Positions 23,301 to 24,250 of a DNA stretch of 24,250 nt are shown piece after piece. The stretch lies in the IMG/VR virus record IMGVR_UViG_3300032163_000754, positions 1 to 24,250 of that record, one strand, 5' to 3'. This DNA comes from a virus. A model generated the notes under the pieces. It did not search any database. It was not told the DNA's origin and was given only the letters and a program-made list of their open reading frames with translations. Position 1 is the stretch's first letter. Every line of letters begins with the position of its first letter. Position numbers and translations under genes: made by a program.

Positions 23301-23983
23301 ATTTTGACCAAATTTTTACTGAGTTTTATAGTATTTATCGCGGTGAAGCTACCGTTCCGTCTTCGACTGACGACGAGTACACTATTGCTCTTCGCTTCGC
23401 CAACAACGCTATCAACCGATGGGCGAATTATGATTCTAATTATTGGAAGGAACTTTTTGAGACAAACCAAGTTGACGGTTCTGGGGCGCAAACTATTATT
23501 ACTTCACAAACTGATTATGACGGCCCTAGTAATATGAGGGAGAGTGGGGGGTTTATTAAAATCCTTGACTCATCAAATAATACCGTCCAAAAATATCCCA
23601 TTCTCGACCCACAGGATGTGCAATTTAAGGGCGATTTGAATACTTTTGCTTACTTTACTGGCGACCCCTCAAATGGTTTTACTCTCCACCTCAACCCAGC
23701 ACCGCCATCATCACTTAAAGGCAAGCAGATAGATTATGTCTACTACAAGAACCCTACTGAGTTCACTACCGGTGAGGATGTTACCGAATGCCCTAATTCT
23801 AGATTTATTGTACAACATATGTTGTCTAATCGTTTTAGAGCTTCCCGTAACTGGACAGGTTATCAGACAGCTCTACGTGATGCTGAAGAGGCTCTAAAGA
23901 ATATGAAACAAGATAATGATTCTGGAAACTGGGCAAACCCCTGGTCCCTACCGGACAGGAGTGGGAGTATTTGGGGTGCCTAG
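23297..23983 (+). CDS. Head-tail adaptor protein
   Basis: Probable adaptor (connector) protein that docks under the portal ring and joins the tail, 228 residues. The N-terminal helical part contains FANNAINRWANYDSNYWKEL (about 37-56), a segment I know from podovirus adaptor-type proteins. The middle has strand-rich parts (GGFIKILDSSNNTVQKYPIL, LDPQDVQF, GFTLHLNPAPP, IDYVYYKNPTEF), and the C-terminus is helical (FIVQHMLSNRFRASRN, then LRDAEEALKNMKQ). The ATG at 23297 is chosen because it overlaps the HNH stop (ATGA) and has GGAG six bases upstream; a TTG at 23285 is the alternative. Position before a stabilisation-type tail gene supports the call. Confidence 0.7.
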   Translation: MNFDQIFTEFYSIYRGEATVPSSTDDEYTIALRFANNAINRWANYDSNYWKELFETNQVDGSGAQTIITSQTDYDGPSNMRESGGFIKILDSSNNTVQKYPILDPQDVQFKGDLNTFAYFTGDPSNGFTLHLNPAPPSSLKGKQIDYVYYKNPTEFTTGEDVTECPNSRFIVQHMLSNRFRASRNWTGYQTALRDAEEALKNMKQDNDSGNWANPWSLPDRSGSIWGA

Positions 23984-24071
23984 ATTCAGAAGAAATAAAT
24001 GTATGGTTTGTCGCAGACGATGGAATAGGGAAAATTATTGGCGACTAGCGAGGCTCGATAATGCCTCTTAA
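23976..24071 (+). CDS. Possible 31-residue basic CxxC peptide
   Basis: A GTG at 23976 inside the adaptor's last codons opens a frame reading MPRFRRNKCMVCRRRWNREN and ending LDNAS, which overlaps the start of the next gene by 11 bases. GGGAG lies about nine bases upstream. The peptide is strongly basic with one CxxC. It would fill the 77-base gap between two genes in an otherwise gapless region. Very short frames arise by chance, so confidence is low. Confidence 0.35.
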   Translation: MPRFRRNKCMVCRRRWNRENYWRLARLDNAS

Positions 24072-24250
24072 TTTAAGCATCAAAATGCCAAGCACGGGGC
24101 CTAAGCCGTCCACGTTGACGCTCTCAAATTGGCGCAGAGGTGTTATCACCCTAATAGATAAATCTCGTATACCTAAAGACGCCCTCGCTACTGCTAATAA
24201 TATATTCTTGGTTGAAGATGGTAACCCTACTCCTCGCCCTGGAGTAGATT
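24061..24250 (+). CDS. Tail/packaged-DNA stabilisation-type protein, 3' end outside the window
   Basis: The frame opens at ATG 24061 with GAGG seven bases upstream and stays open to the window edge, giving 63 residues. The visible part contains LSNWRRGVITLIDKSRIPKD followed by ALATANNIFLVEDG and PTPRPGVD. A start of the form 'NW..G..TL.D.SRIP.DAL..A.N..L..DG.P..RPG.D' is typical of phage tail hub or packaged-DNA stabilisation proteins (P22 gp10-like position in the genome). Being directly downstream of the adaptor supports this. Confidence 0.6.
   Translation, partial: MPLNLSIKMPSTGPKPSTLTLSNWRRGVITLIDKSRIPKDALATANNIFLVEDGNPTPRPGVD

Noticed and set aside
1-24250. Stop-codon recoding, as in some phages with alternative codes
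   Set aside because: TAA, TAG and TGA all end genes at sensible places, often in overlaps with the next start, and no gene is interrupted by in-frame stops.

Overview
The window is the virion-structure region of a tailed double-stranded DNA phage (Caudoviricetes), most likely podovirus-like. It reads portal, two small proteins, acidic scaffold and HK97-type capsid at the left, and adaptor and stabilisation-type tail genes at the right, with no long tail-tape or sheath genes between them. Every supported gene lies on the + strand and gaps are very short. The standard bacterial code fits, since TAA, TAG and TGA all end genes where expected. The host cannot be read from the sequence. The promoters seen are sigma70-like with extended -10 elements. 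The contig looks like an uncultivated phage, but that is an inference.

Layout. (1) 1-4237, head module: portal (5' end cut off), two small unknown proteins, scaffold, major capsid protein and a small alanine-rich protein, closed by a good intrinsic terminator at 4255-4283. The capsid gene is flanked by two RNA hairpins. (2) 4309-12843, a glycan-modification cassette: one small unknown protein, an NAD-dependent epimerase/dehydratase, a 53-residue membrane-type protein, a GT2 glycosyltransferase, two paralogous methyltransferases around a reduced SDR protein, two TOD1/DUF616-like transferases, a Glyco_tranf_2_4-like protein, two 'EDD' transferases, and a fusion of a GT2 domain with a third 'EDD' domain. 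Most neighbours overlap or abut, so the block looks translationally coupled. (3) 12876-16672, adhesin or fibre module: two proteins carrying long Ser-Pro repeats, a BppU-like Ig-fold protein, and two HNH endonucleases set between them. (4) 16685-22798, a 379-residue and a 1654-residue protein, probably internal or ejected virion proteins. (5) 22821-24250, a NUMOD4/HNH homing endonuclease, a head-tail adaptor, a possible 31-residue CxxC peptide, and the start of a tail stabilisation-type protein that runs off the window.

The most interesting reading is that (2) and (3) form one system. The cassette has about seven predicted transferase domains plus epimerase and methyltransferases, and it sits directly upstream of two fibre proteins whose Ser-Pro repeats (about 157 and 166 residues) look like dense O-glycosylation scaffolds. 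The repeats are conserved as protein but scrambled at codon level, with all six serine codons used. The hypothesis is a phage-encoded pathway that builds a methylated glycan on its own fibre mucin-like segments. This is an inference from gene content and position only.

Three HNH genes punctuate modules 3-5, each fused into the gene order by start/stop overlaps. At least two carry their own promoter in the 3' end of the preceding gene. No tRNA, CRISPR array, integrase or reverse transcriptase was seen.
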